A stretch of 39,816 nt of DNA from Bacilli bacterium (GCA_024409055.1 JAKSUL010000009.1:1-39816), one strand, 5' to 3'; counted from the stretch's first letter, positions 32,188 through 39,816 are shown. The notes: a model not told the origin generated them from the letters alone. A program made the numbers and translations.

Positions 32188-32991
32188 ATGTCAACTTTTG
32201 TCTTCAAGAGCACAGATGAATTCAAAGGCCGTTTGTATAAGGCGGACATCAAGGAAAGAACGAATCCGATGCATGTCCATATCCATGAGTTTTTTGAGGT
32301 TCACCTTATCTGCGACGGGGAAGTGACCCAGACGATAAACGGCAAGATCTACGAGATGAAAAAGGGGGACTTTTATTTCCTTAATCCTTTTGATTTTCAC
32401 CAATACACGCCTAGAGGCGCGGTGACGTTAGCTAAATGCCAATTTGACCTTTCGATATTAGACGACAAAATCAAGGAATTCGTCTCAATAAATGGACACG
32501 CGATCGTGGCCCATATCGAAGAAGACTCTTTTGATTTGATAAAGGGGGTTTTCATTAGGCTTGTGAACGAGCAGAAGAACCCCGACAAATATACCGATGA
32601 CGTCGCAAGATTTTTGATTTCTCAACTCGCCATCGAAGCGTTACGTAGATACACGAAAACCATCAACATCGCCGCGACTGAAAAATCCTTCAATTCGGCC
32701 ATCATGTATATCCATTCGCATTTCAATGAGAATGTGTCCCTTGATAAAGTGGCTAACATCTCTGGCGTAGCCCCCAATTATTTTTGCTATATCTTCAAGA
32801 AAAAGTTCGGTGTCACGTTCAAGACGTATATTAAAAATCTAAGGTTGAACAGAGCCATATCTCTACTTAAATCCGTCGATAACAGGATCAGCGAAATAGC
32901 CATCGCCTGCGGCTATAGCTCTTTCTCGCAATTCACATCCGAATTCAAAGAATATACGGGCACAACCACTAAAAAGTTTAGAAAACAATAA
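32188..32991 (+). CDS. AraC-family transcriptional activator with cupin sensor domain
   Basis: 267 residues. The N-terminal ~150 residues hold an AraC-type cupin ('MHVHIHEFFEVHLICDGEVT', 'YEMKKGDFYFLNPFDFHQY') that binds a sugar effector. The C-terminal ~100 residues carry two helix-turn-helix motifs: 'NVSLDKVANISGVAPNYFCY' followed by 'FKKKFGVTFKTYIKNLRLNR', and 'RISEIAIACGYSSFSQFTSE' followed by 'FKEYTGTTTKKFRK'. It is divergent from the SGNH-headed carbohydrate locus and is the obvious candidate to activate it, and possibly the surface genes at 33118-36364, when the substrate sugar is present. Confidence 0.93.
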   Translation: MSTFVFKSTDEFKGRLYKADIKERTNPMHVHIHEFFEVHLICDGEVTQTINGKIYEMKKGDFYFLNPFDFHQYTPRGAVTLAKCQFDLSILDDKIKEFVSINGHAIVAHIEEDSFDLIKGVFIRLVNEQKNPDKYTDDVARFLISQLAIEALRRYTKTINIAATEKSFNSAIMYIHSHFNENVSLDKVANISGVAPNYFCYIFKKKFGVTFKTYIKNLRLNRAISLLKSVDNRISEIAIACGYSSFSQFTSEFKEYTGTTTKKFRKQ

Positions 32992-33044
32992 TTTTTTCTC
33001 GAAAAACTACTAAATCTTAAGTTTTACTATAGGAAAATTATTAT

Positions 33045-33085
33045 TTGAAATAAAAGCCTACCTTTTGTAGTAATTTGTAAATTAC
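33045..33085 (+). promoter_or_regulatory. Probable promoter and operator of the LamG-like surface protein gene
   Basis: TTGAAA (33045-33050) is followed by a 17-18-bp spacer and a weak -10 (TAGTAA or AGTAAT, 33068-33074). The inverted repeat GTAATTT-GT-AAATTAC (33070-33085; perfect 7-bp arms) overlaps that -10, where a repressor would block transcription. It ends 20 bp before the AGGAGG of the gene. The promoter assignment is weaker than the inverted repeat itself. Confidence 0.45.
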
Positions 33086-33117
33086 CAATTGCAAATATTT
33101 TTATTCAGGAGGTTTTT

Positions 33118-34809
33118 ATGCCTAAAAAAACGAAAACTCGCTTTGGTTTGCTCGCTGCGTTATCCGTCCTTAGCGCTGGCGCCGTCGCTGGCGTTGTTGC
33201 CACGGACAAAACTGCCGAGATTCCATTTGTCGAAGCTGCCGGCAGTGCCACGGTTGCGCCACTCACAGGTAAGGGCGCTTCCACCAAACACTGGGTCAAT
33301 CCGTTCACCGAAAGTGGCAAGTCCACGAAAAACTATGTGACCGCGACCTTCCAAGCCGATTCTGCCACGAGCGGTGGAATGTCGGGAGACTTCCGTGCCG
33401 GCGTTTCTATTGCCGGTGACGAAGGCTTCTTGGCCGCTTATGTCTACTATAAGGATGGCGTCGCAAGCCAGATCGCTTTCTCCGCCAGCGAGGGTTCCGA
33501 GACAAGCGTTACCGATCCTTGGAACAAGATGACCACCATCTATAACATTACAAAGACCGACGCCAACCCGAAAGGTTTCGTTCCTGCTAGCTACGACAAA
33601 TATCACACCATGAGCCTTTATAGGGAGGGTGAGAACGTCTATCTTGCTTTGGATGGCTCCCAGATCTTAACCGGCTATACAGAAAACTCTAAAACCGGCC
33701 TTTATAAATTTAGCGATTTGAAAGCTGGCTCCTTCCTCTCCACAACGACTGAAATGTATCCCTCTTTGTCGGTTATGAGCGGACAGGCCACCTTTGTCGA
33801 TTATTCTTACGCCCAAGGCGCAGCCGCAACAACGGCGTGGAATTCAGATCACCATGTGATCCAAACTGGTGATACGACCTACTCCGCTGGTAACGAATCC
33901 GGAAAAGACAGCAGGGGAAGTTATAACCTTAGAAGCAAAATCGCCATCTCTAGCGAAGAATCTAAGGGAAGCATCTATCTCGAGACCGAATTCAAAGCCA
34001 CTGCGTTAAACGAGACAACCAACACCGGCAACTTCAATTTCATGGGTTTCTACATCAAGAACACCACCGTGAATAAATGGTTGAACATCGCCTTCAAAGT
34101 TTCCGGTGCTTCTACCGACATGGTCGCCGATTGCGCATACATCTCGAAAACGAGCAGCTATTGGTGGAATGGCACAACCTGGAACGACAGCACTTCCTTA
34201 GGCAAAGTCACCGTCAACACCTACAACAAGCTAGCCATCTATAAGTCTGGCACCACATTGAAACTCTACATCAATGATCAGCTCTCCAATAACGCCGCAT
34301 TGGCCAACTTCGATTTGACCAATTCCATGGCCCTCGGAGATACAATAACCGCCAACGATGCCTACGAGTTCAACGTCGATACCTCTTACGTCAAGAGCTC
34401 ACGTTATAGGAACGTTAGGGTTTATGCCGGCGCCGAAGCCGATGCCGCCGCTGAAGCCATCGCCTTCAACAAGAATTACATGCACCCGGAAATCGCCTAT
34501 ACCGACGGTAGCGATACTGGCAACTGCATGACTTATTATCCGGCCGCCAAGACCGCCTATAACGCCATGACCCAAGGCGCCAAAGACCTCTTCTGCACCA
34601 AAGGCCAATTCGCTTACGCCAAAGATAGGCTCACCGCTTGGGCCAATGCCAACGGCGACGATCTGACCACCAATGGAATCTTGGGCGGAATGAGCATCTC
34701 CACGCTCTCCCAGCCGATTGATACAATGGCTATCATTTCCGTCTCCGCCATCGGCGTCGCGGCCGCAGTAGGCTGTGTTGCCTTGGTTCGCAAAAAGAAA
34801 GCTAAATAA
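33118..34809 (+). CDS. Secreted surface protein with two LamG-like domains and C-terminal membrane anchor
   Basis: 563 residues; strong ribosome site AGGAGG 6 bases before ATG. The signal peptide is 'TRFGLLAALSVLSAGAVAG'. Two concanavalin-A/LamG-like units occupy ~55-235 and ~240-430, each with a hairpin like those of the CBM9/LamG lipoprotein ('MSLYREGENVYLALDGSQI', 'LAIYKSGTTLKLYINDQL'). A helical region (~450-520, 'AAKTAYNAMTQGAKDLF', 'AKDRLTAWANANGDD') precedes a hydrophobic helix (AIISVSAIGVAAAVGCVALV) and the basic tail RKKKAK. There is no LPxTG. It is likely a membrane-anchored glycan-binding protein displayed on the surface. It follows the AraC gene in the same direction but has its own promoter region and terminator. 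Confidence 0.83.
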   Translation: MPKKTKTRFGLLAALSVLSAGAVAGVVATDKTAEIPFVEAAGSATVAPLTGKGASTKHWVNPFTESGKSTKNYVTATFQADSATSGGMSGDFRAGVSIAGDEGFLAAYVYYKDGVASQIAFSASEGSETSVTDPWNKMTTIYNITKTDANPKGFVPASYDKYHTMSLYREGENVYLALDGSQILTGYTENSKTGLYKFSDLKAGSFLSTTTEMYPSLSVMSGQATFVDYSYAQGAAATTAWNSDHHVIQTGDTTYSAGNESGKDSRGSYNLRSKIAISSEESKGSIYLETEFKATALNETTNTGNFNFMGFYIKNTTVNKWLNIAFKVSGASTDMVADCAYISKTSSYWWNGTTWNDSTSLGKVTVNTYNKLAIYKSGTTLKLYINDQLSNNAALANFDLTNSMALGDTITANDAYEFNVDTSYVKSSRYRNVRVYAGAEADAAAEAIAFNKNYMHPEIAYTDGSDTGNCMTYYPAAKTAYNAMTQGAKDLFCTKGQFAYAKDRLTAWANANGDDLTTNGILGGMSISTLSQPIDTMAIISVSAIGVAAAVGCVALVRKKKAK

Positions 34810-34823
34810 TTAGACGAACAACA

Positions 34824-34851
34824 AAGGGCCACAGAGATGTGGCCTTTCTTT
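34824..34851 (+). terminator. Terminator after the LamG-like surface protein gene
   Basis: GGCCAC (34827-34832) pairs with GTGGCC (34839-34844) over AGAGAT, extended by A-T pairs and one G-U, followed by TTTCTTT. The T run is interrupted, so read-through into the SGNH lipoprotein gene is possible. Confidence 0.75.
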
Positions 34852-34870
34852 CAAAAAGGTCGAAACAAAT

Positions 34871-36364
34871 ATGAAAATGCGCAAAAGAAATCTATTGGTT
34901 ATGTCAGTTGGATTTTTGTCCATTTTGACAATGAGTTTATCTTCATGCGGAAATAACTCTTCCCCGGAATCTTCCGTTGTCGATTTTGGATCCGTAACCA
35001 TCCAGGACATTGAATTGGGATTTGGAAAATCCTCGCTCATCACCCCTGAGTTCTCCAAACCGGAGATGAGGGAGAATTTGACTTATTCTTTTGATGGCGA
35101 CTCCATTTCCATCACCAAATCTGGACGCGATTACATCGTCAAAGGACTTGTTGAAGGAACACAAACAACGGTAAAGGCTGTGTCCGAGCATTTTTCCACC
35201 AGCTTTAAGGTCACCGTCTCGATTGATTACGGAACGGTAACGATCCCTGATATCGAAGTCGATCATAAAGGAACGGCAACCATTGAGCCCACCTTCTCCA
35301 AACCTTCTTTGGCAGAGCCTCTTTCTTATACGTTCACGGGTCAAAACATCTCGATAGAAAACGGAATTGTCACTGGTCTAGTCGGAGATTCCATTACAGT
35401 CGTTTCTGCTCAATCGGCCCATTTCAATACATCTTTTGAAGTAAAAGTAGGGCACGCTGATGCGACATTTAGCGTTGATGACACCTCTTTATTCGAGGGG
35501 TATTTCCTCTATGTTGAGCCAAAAACCAATGACGACCCTTCATTGATTACCTACTCTTCTAGTTCCTCCTTGATTAGGATAGACGGCCATAAGATAACCG
35601 GCATCACCAAAGGCATCGCCACGGTAACTGCCACAAAAGGTGACGAGAAGATAAACTTCAAAGTCACTGTTAAAGGCCATAACGAAGGGGCGGATTCATC
35701 CGGCAAGCCTCGCTCCCTCGACACGGATAAAGAAAGGCTCGAAGCGGTCAAAAACGGTTTAAGCTCTTTCGATTATGACGAAGGCGAACTCGTTTTGTTC
35801 GCAGGCGACTCCTTCATGGATGAAAGATGGTTCCTTGTTGACTTCTACACGACTCGTTTCGTCAATAAAAACGCCTATACGGTCGGTATATCGAGCTCTA
35901 GAGCGTCTCAATGGATTTACTTCCTCCAGAATTTCATCGCCTATCAGCCAAAAGCCATCGTTCTCCACGTCGGCACTAACGATTACTTCGACGGAAGTTT
36001 ATCCGTCGACACAGTCGCCGAAAGTTTGAAGACTATCTATGAGATGGCCCATAAGGAAATGCCAAACACCACCATTTATTGGTGGACGATCGAACAAAGG
36101 ATCGGTTTAAGCTACGCAAACCCCAACATCAAAGCCATCAACAACAAGATTTATCAATATGCTGAGGATAAAACATGGCTTAAAGTCATCGACACATACC
36201 ATGGTCTTTGCAACGAAAAAGAAGAGCCGATTCCGGAACTTTACGGCATGGGCGGGCAAGCTGGAAATAACGCAATCCACCCATCCTGTCCGTGGGGATA
36301 CGACGTTCTCCTTAATTTAACTTACGAGGCTGGACTCGTGATCACGGATAAAAAGGTGAAATAA
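34871..36364 (+). CDS. Lipoprotein with Ig-like domains and a C-terminal SGNH hydrolase
   Basis: 497 residues. Lipobox in 'LTMSLSSCGNN' (Cys26). Three short Ig-like/BIG2-type units follow: ~38-118 and ~119-194 are clear duplicates ('FGSVTIQDIELGFGKSSLIT' versus 'YGTVTIPDIEVDHKGTATIE'), and ~197-268 is BIG2-like ('ITGITKGIATVTATKGDEKI'). Residues ~300-490 are an SGNH hydrolase: 'LVLFAGDSFMDERW' (Ser314), 'VLHVGTNDYFDG' (Asn370), 'GNNAIHPSCPWGYDVL' (His470). The usual Asp three residues before the catalytic His is Asn467, which may lower activity or make it a Ser-His dyad. It would be an outward-facing esterase or glycan-binding protein held by lipid. Only an AAGG-type ribosome site is seen upstream. 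Confidence 0.87.
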   Translation: MKMRKRNLLVMSVGFLSILTMSLSSCGNNSSPESSVVDFGSVTIQDIELGFGKSSLITPEFSKPEMRENLTYSFDGDSISITKSGRDYIVKGLVEGTQTTVKAVSEHFSTSFKVTVSIDYGTVTIPDIEVDHKGTATIEPTFSKPSLAEPLSYTFTGQNISIENGIVTGLVGDSITVVSAQSAHFNTSFEVKVGHADATFSVDDTSLFEGYFLYVEPKTNDDPSLITYSSSSSLIRIDGHKITGITKGIATVTATKGDEKINFKVTVKGHNEGADSSGKPRSLDTDKERLEAVKNGLSSFDYDEGELVLFAGDSFMDERWFLVDFYTTRFVNKNAYTVGISSSRASQWIYFLQNFIAYQPKAIVLHVGTNDYFDGSLSVDTVAESLKTIYEMAHKEMPNTTIYWWTIEQRIGLSYANPNIKAINNKIYQYAEDKTWLKVIDTYHGLCNEKEEPIPELYGMGGQAGNNAIHPSCPWGYDVLLNLTYEAGLVITDKKVK

Positions 36365-36391
36365 CGCCTCATTTTATCGACAATAACAATC

Positions 36392-36424
36392 AAGGTCTTC
36401 GCTAATCGCGGAGGCCTTTTGTTT
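36392..36424 (+). terminator. Terminator of the SGNH lipoprotein gene
   Basis: AAGGTCTTCGC (36392-36402) pairs along its full length (two G-U pairs) with GCGGAGGCCTT (36408-36418) over TAATC and is followed by TTGTTTT. Confidence 0.9.
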
Positions 36425-36430
36425 TAGAAC

Positions 36431-36455
36431 AAAAAAAGACGCCATTAAGGCGTCT
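36431..36455 (-). terminator. Terminator of pfkA
   Basis: On the minus strand AGACGCC pairs with GGCGTCT over a 5-base loop (arms at 36449-36455 and 36437-36443) and is followed by seven T residues. Confidence 0.92.
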
Positions 36456-36473
36456 ATTTGATTCAAATCGTTA

Positions 36474-37436
36474 TTAGGCCAAGAGGTCGATAAGACGAAT
36501 CATATCGGCGTGCTTATCACGCGGAAGCTTAAGGGCTTCGTAGATATCCATGTCGACGATTTTGTTATTGACTAAGCCGACGCAGATGCCGCCTTTTCCG
36601 GCAATCAAAGCATCGACGGCGTAGGCACCCATGCGAGCGGCCATGACACGGTCGAAAGCGCTTGGGGATCCGCCACGCTGGAGACGGCCAAGAACTTCGT
36701 ATTTAGCTTCGTAAGGAGTGTTTTCGTCGATCATTTTGGCGAAGTCGGCGATATTCGGATAAAGCTTTTCGGCAACGACGACGAGAGCTCTCTTCTTTCC
36801 CTCGGCGCGCATGGCGTTGAGGGTCTTAAGGACATCTTCGTCGCTCATTGGGTGATCAGGGGTCAAAACGAGCTCGGCGCCCTCGGCGATACCGCTCCAC
36901 AAGGCGAGGTCGCCACAGTGGTTGCCCATGACTTCGATAATGGCGCATCTATCGTGGCTTTCAGTGGTGTCACGGATCTTATCGATGCACTCGATGATGG
37001 TGTTGCAGCAAGTATCGAATCCGATGGTGTAATCGCTAGAAGCGATGTCGTTATCGATGGTGCCCGGGAGACCGACGCAGTTAATGCCCATTTCGGTGAG
37101 CTTTTTAGCACCCATATAGGAGCCGTCTCCGCCGATGACGACGAGAGCTTCGATTCCGTGTTTCTTAAGATTTTCGACGGCCTTTTCGCGGACTTCGAGT
37201 TCCTTGAATTCAGGAAGACGGGCAGACCTTAAAATGGTGCCGCCTCTATTGATGATGTTGCTAACGGACCATCTGGTCATTTCGTGGATATCGTCATTGA
37301 CGAGTCCTTTGTATCCGCAGTTGACGCCATAGACTTTAAGGCCTTGGGCGATGGCGGAACGGACGACGGCGCGAATAGCGACGTTCATTCCCGGGGCGTC
37401 GCCGCCTGAAGTTAAGATACCGATTGTTTTAATCAT
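36474..37436 (-). CDS. pfkA: ATP-dependent 6-phosphofructokinase
   Basis: 320 residues, the standard bacterial PfkA length. Signatures: 'GILTSGGDAPGMNVAIRAVV' at the N-terminus, 'VVIGGDGSYMGAKKL' (the second Gly of GGDG marks the ATP-using form), 'GLPGTIDNDI' with the catalytic Asp, 'IIEVMGNHCGDLALWSGI' (the usual MGR reads MGN here), and 'EVLGRLQRGGSPSAFDRVMA'. It phosphorylates fructose 6-phosphate in glycolysis. AGAGG lies 8 bases before ATG. It stands alone between two terminators and the divergent dnaB gene; the usual partner pyruvate kinase gene is not next to it. Confidence 0.97.
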   Translation of the reverse strand: MIKTIGILTSGGDAPGMNVAIRAVVRSAIAQGLKVYGVNCGYKGLVNDDIHEMTRWSVSNIINRGGTILRSARLPEFKELEVREKAVENLKKHGIEALVVIGGDGSYMGAKKLTEMGINCVGLPGTIDNDIASSDYTIGFDTCCNTIIECIDKIRDTTESHDRCAIIEVMGNHCGDLALWSGIAEGAELVLTPDHPMSDEDVLKTLNAMRAEGKKRALVVVAEKLYPNIADFAKMIDENTPYEAKYEVLGRLQRGGSPSAFDRVMAARMGAYAVDALIAGKGGICVGLVNNKIVDMDIYEALKLPRDKHADMIRLIDLLA

Positions 37437-37525
37437 ATTAAAAACCTCTAAATTTATCGGGTAGATTATATGCCTTTCCTTTCTTTAAATAAAGAAATGC
37501 ATTGCTGTATTTGATGGACAAAATT

Positions 37526-37609
37526 TGTGGAAAATGTGGATGAAGATGTGGAAAAGGATAAATACCTTAGATTTAACGGGGTTTTCTAAGCGAATCCGTA
37601 TGTGGAAAG
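37526..37609. promoter_or_regulatory. Cluster of DnaA-box-like motifs upstream of dnaB
   Basis: In the 261-bp divergent gap between pfkA and dnaB, TGTGGAAAA (37526-37534), TGTGGATGA (37535-37543), TGTGGAAAA (37547-37555) and TGTGGAAAG (37601-37609) lie in the same orientation. The reverse complement of the DnaA box TTATCCACA is TGTGGATAA, so three copies differ by one base and one by two. Confidence 0.55.
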
Positions 37610-37644
37610 AGCAACTAATCTATGATTGTGTCTAGATTTTATTG

Positions 37645-37673
37645 TGGTCAACAAGGCTTTTCTCTTCTACAAT
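37645..37673 (+). promoter_or_regulatory. Probable promoter of dnaB-dnaI
   Basis: TGGTCA (37645-37650), 17-bp spacer, TACAAT (37668-37673); 4/6 and 5/6 matches to the SigA consensus, 24 bases before the dnaB start. It overlaps an upstream in-frame ATG, which supports the downstream start. Confidence 0.55.
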
Positions 37674-37697
37674 TTGCCGTGCTCAAAAGGGGGATAT

Positions 37698-38978
37698 ATG
37701 AAAGACGTTGGAAATAGCGACTTCTATGAAGTTAAAAAAATGGGGCTCGTCTCCGATGTCGACCGCATGTCTTTGGTCGATCTTTATTCCCCGTTAATTG
37801 GCGCGAAAGCGGTGGGAGTTTATCTCGCTTTGCTTCTTGATCCGACTTTGGATGGCGCCTTGTTGACCCACGATAAATTGTTCCGCCGACTCGATTTAAA
37901 AGCCGGCGAATTTTTCCAGGCGATTGAGCCTCTTGAAGCTTGTGGCTTGGTCCGCACTTACTTCAAAGAAAGCGAAGAAGCTCGTTTCTTTGTTTATTGC
38001 ACCTATTGTCCAAAAGATCCGAGGGAATTCTTCGACGACGTTTTATTCGTCGGAACCCTCCGCAAAAGGATCGGGGAAAAGGCCTTCAATGAGCTTGTTG
38101 AAAAATATAGTCCTTCCGCACCGGTAGAAGGATTCGAGGAAGTGACGACCACCTTCAAGAATTACTTCGAGCCAGACTTCAATGATCCAGCGTATAACGG
38201 CAAAGTCTCCTATGACGCTTTAGGGCACAAAATCGATCACATCAAGACCGATTTCAATTTGACCGAATTCATCGAAGAACTTCATAAACTCGACATAAAC
38301 GAGCATAACCTCTCCAAAGGAGAGATGCGTCGAGTTGAGAAGTTCGCAGTTCTATATTCTTTAGGCGGAGAAACGGTCGCTCAGGCCCTCTGCAGAAACT
38401 TTAAGCCTAGCGCCCCGATGGGCAAACGCGTCGACTTCCTTTCTTTCGACGAAGAATGCCGCCATTTAGCGGAATTCCCGTATCTAAAGAAAGCGGAAGA
38501 AGGGGAGAAATCCGATGTTTCTTCCAATACGCCCATCGCTCAACTGATCCGCAAAATGGATGATCTCACCCCAGTCAATTTTTTGACTGCTCTACAAAAT
38601 GGTCATAAGCCAGTGGCCAGTGACCTTAAGATCATCGAGTCCCTAAGAACTGAGTTGGGTCTTCCGGCCCCGGTCATCAACGCTTTGCTTTCTTATGTTC
38701 TTCAAACAAATGACAACCTACTCAATAGGTCGTTATGCGAGAAAATTGGCGCTTCTTTGGCTAGAGAAGACGTCAAAAATGCCCGCGATGCCATGGATTA
38801 TCTTTTGAAGACGCAGAAACGTAGCAGCGGCAAAGCGACCAAGACTTACGCCAAAAAGACCTACGTTAAGAAAGAAAAAGAAGCGGTGGTAGAAGAAAAA
38901 CCGACTGTCGAAGCGAAAAAGGAAGAAACGGTTACCGACGAAGAGATCGATTCTTTGCTGGCTGATCTTTATAATTAA
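37698..38978 (+). CDS. dnaB: Replication initiation/membrane attachment protein DnaB (DnaD-like domains)
   Basis: 426 residues from ATG 37698, which has AAGGGGG ~5 bases upstream; an in-frame ATG at 37626 would add 24 atypical residues lying over the promoter. Residues ~1-120 are a winged-helix domain of the Bacillus DnaB/DnaD type ('MSLVDLYSPLIGAKAVGVYL', 'LLTHDKLFRRLDLKAGEFFQ', 'LEACGLVRTYFK'). A DnaD-type domain lies at ~295-375 ('PVNFLTALQNGHKPVASDLK', 'ELGLPAPVINALLSYVLQTN'). The tail is Lys/Glu-rich and ends 'EEIDSLLADLYN'. This is the Bacilli helicase co-loader, not the DnaB/DnaC helicase. It is followed after 5 bases by dnaI, the conserved Bacilli order. Confidence 0.92.
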   Translation: MKDVGNSDFYEVKKMGLVSDVDRMSLVDLYSPLIGAKAVGVYLALLLDPTLDGALLTHDKLFRRLDLKAGEFFQAIEPLEACGLVRTYFKESEEARFFVYCTYCPKDPREFFDDVLFVGTLRKRIGEKAFNELVEKYSPSAPVEGFEEVTTTFKNYFEPDFNDPAYNGKVSYDALGHKIDHIKTDFNLTEFIEELHKLDINEHNLSKGEMRRVEKFAVLYSLGGETVAQALCRNFKPSAPMGKRVDFLSFDEECRHLAEFPYLKKAEEGEKSDVSSNTPIAQLIRKMDDLTPVNFLTALQNGHKPVASDLKIIESLRTELGLPAPVINALLSYVLQTNDNLLNRSLCEKIGASLAREDVKNARDAMDYLLKTQKRSSGKATKTYAKKTYVKKEKEAVVEEKPTVEAKKEETVTDEEIDSLLADLYN

Positions 38979-38983
38979 AAAAT

Positions 38984-39816
38984 ATGGAACGCGCAAAAAT
39001 ACCGACAATATCCATGAGGACGGACGATATCGACGACCTCAAGAAACAATATATGGCCGAGCTTAAGGCCGATAAGGATGTTTACGCCGACATCCAATCT
39101 TTCAATATGACCACCAAACAGGTCTATGAAAACGTCGGTCTACTTATGGAATACAAAGGCGATCGCGATGTTTGCAAGACTTGCCCAGGCTTGGATAAAT
39201 GTCCTAAGAAAACAAAGGGATATTGGTCTACGATCGATTTCGATGGCAAAAACCTCTCTTTCGGTGTTTGCCCTTGCAAGAAAGTCGCGGAGATTTTGGA
39301 GCTCCGTTCTCGCTTCTGGATTCAGGATTTCCCAGACGAATGGCTAGGGAAAGATTTGCTTACAGTCGATAAAAGCAATAACCGTAACGAAATAATAAAA
39401 TCTATGGTCGCCATTGCCAAAGGCCAATCCAATAGATGGCTCTTCATAAATGGATCCTATAAATCGGGCCGCACATACCTCACCGTCGCTCTTGCCAATA
39501 CATTGGCCAAAAAAGGAAAAGAGGCCATCGCTTTCTGCGACACAACCTCATTGGTCGATAAACTGAAGGATTTATCCTTCAATAGCAAAGACGAATTCTC
39601 CAAAGCCGTCGATAGACTTTGCTCGACTCCGGTAGTGGTGTTTGACGATTTTGGAAACGAACAAAAGAGCGAATTCGTCTTCTCAAGCCTCCTCTTCCCG
39701 ATAATTAACGCTAGAAGCAAAGCCGGATTGCTAACTATCTTCACTTCGGATTTCACAATCAAAGAAATCGGTGAGATGTATAGCGATAAAGTCTCGACCG
39801 CTAGAGGAAATCAGCT
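38984..39816 (+). CDS. dnaI: Helicase loader DnaI (AAA+), truncated by window end
   Basis: 277 codons visible from ATG 38984, 5 bases after dnaB. The N-terminal ~110 residues contain a zinc-binding Cys set (C64, C67, C73, C96, C98: 'VCKTCPGLDKC', 'FGVCPCKK'), as in Bacillus DnaI. The AAA+ domain follows with a P-loop 'LFINGSYKSGRTYLTVALAN' (157-164), Walker B 'TPVVVFDDFGNE' (Asp221/Asp222) and sensor I 'LLTIFTSDF'. The invariant Walker A Lys is Arg163 here, confirmed in the codons (GGC CGC ACA). It loads the replicative helicase together with DnaB and DnaD. No strong ribosome site is seen, so translation is probably coupled to dnaB. The C-terminal end lies outside. Confidence 0.92.
   Translation, partial: MERAKIPTISMRTDDIDDLKKQYMAELKADKDVYADIQSFNMTTKQVYENVGLLMEYKGDRDVCKTCPGLDKCPKKTKGYWSTIDFDGKNLSFGVCPCKKVAEILELRSRFWIQDFPDEWLGKDLLTVDKSNNRNEIIKSMVAIAKGQSNRWLFINGSYKSGRTYLTVALANTLAKKGKEAIAFCDTTSLVDKLKDLSFNSKDEFSKAVDRLCSTPVVVFDDFGNEQKSEFVFSSLLFPIINARSKAGLLTIFTSDFTIKEIGEMYSDKVSTARGNQ

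Noticed and set aside
37626-37697. Upstream in-frame start of dnaB
   Set aside because: The extra 24 residues are unlike DnaB proteins and cover the likely promoter; ATG 37698 has AAGGGGG.

Overview
The window looks like a chromosomal segment of an uncultured, anaerobic-gut-type Bacillota from the Bacilli/Mollicutes-related side (Erysipelotrichales, RF39/RFN20 or Acholeplasma-like lineages). The signs are a T-box-controlled thrS, a dnaB-dnaI primosome pair, many lipoproteins with L-x-S-C type lipoboxes, and a UgpC-type ATPase with a long insertion of the kind known from mycoplasmas. UGA is a normal stop and UGG encodes Trp, so the mycoplasma code does not apply. This placement is inference; no rRNA or tRNA gene is present to anchor it.

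Layout. 1-3329 (minus): two secreted proteins, one cut by the window edge and one GLUG-repeat surface protein with a C-terminal membrane anchor. 3423-4355 (plus): a divergent ArsR-type regulator. 4408-6306 (minus): thrS with a T-box leader. 6554-9591 (minus): two overlapping Ig-domain lipoprotein genes. 9783-11087 (plus): enolase, then a convergent gap with an 11-12 bp repeat array. 11400-32097 (minus): a 15-gene, 20.7 kb carbohydrate locus headed by a divergent AraC regulator (32188-32991). 33118-36364 (plus): a LamG-like surface protein and an Ig-SGNH lipoprotein. 36474-37436 (minus): pfkA. 37698 to the end (plus): dnaB and a partial dnaI.

The carbohydrate locus is the main interest. In transcription order it encodes a GDSL_3-type SGNH hydrolase, an iron-ADH/GldA-like dehydrogenase, a KDPG-aldolase-like enzyme, a TIM-barrel sugar epimerase, a GH43-like lipoprotein, a CBM9/LamG-like lipoprotein, an SGNH-GH2 fusion, a ROK kinase, a SIS-domain isomerase, an ABC importer (ATPase, binding protein, two permeases), a GH3 glycosidase and a CE2-like SGNH esterase. 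The two polymer-facing proteins are lipoproteins, while both exo-glycosidases and all three SGNH enzymes of the locus lack signal peptides. This suggests that an acylated (probably acetylated), beta-linked oligosaccharide is cut outside, imported with its esters still on, then de-esterified and hydrolysed in the cytoplasm. The sugar passes to a kinase/isomerase/dehydrogenase/aldolase module that does not match a textbook pathway. A fourth SGNH domain sits on a lipoprotein just downstream of the AraC gene.

Other points of interest: an SGNH-GH2 fusion, a coiled-coil-like insertion of about 130 residues in the transporter ATPase, a helical insertion of about 100 residues in the GH43 propeller, a Walker A Lys-to-Arg change in DnaI, a cluster of DnaA-box-like sites upstream of dnaB, and several inverted repeats at promoters that look like operators.
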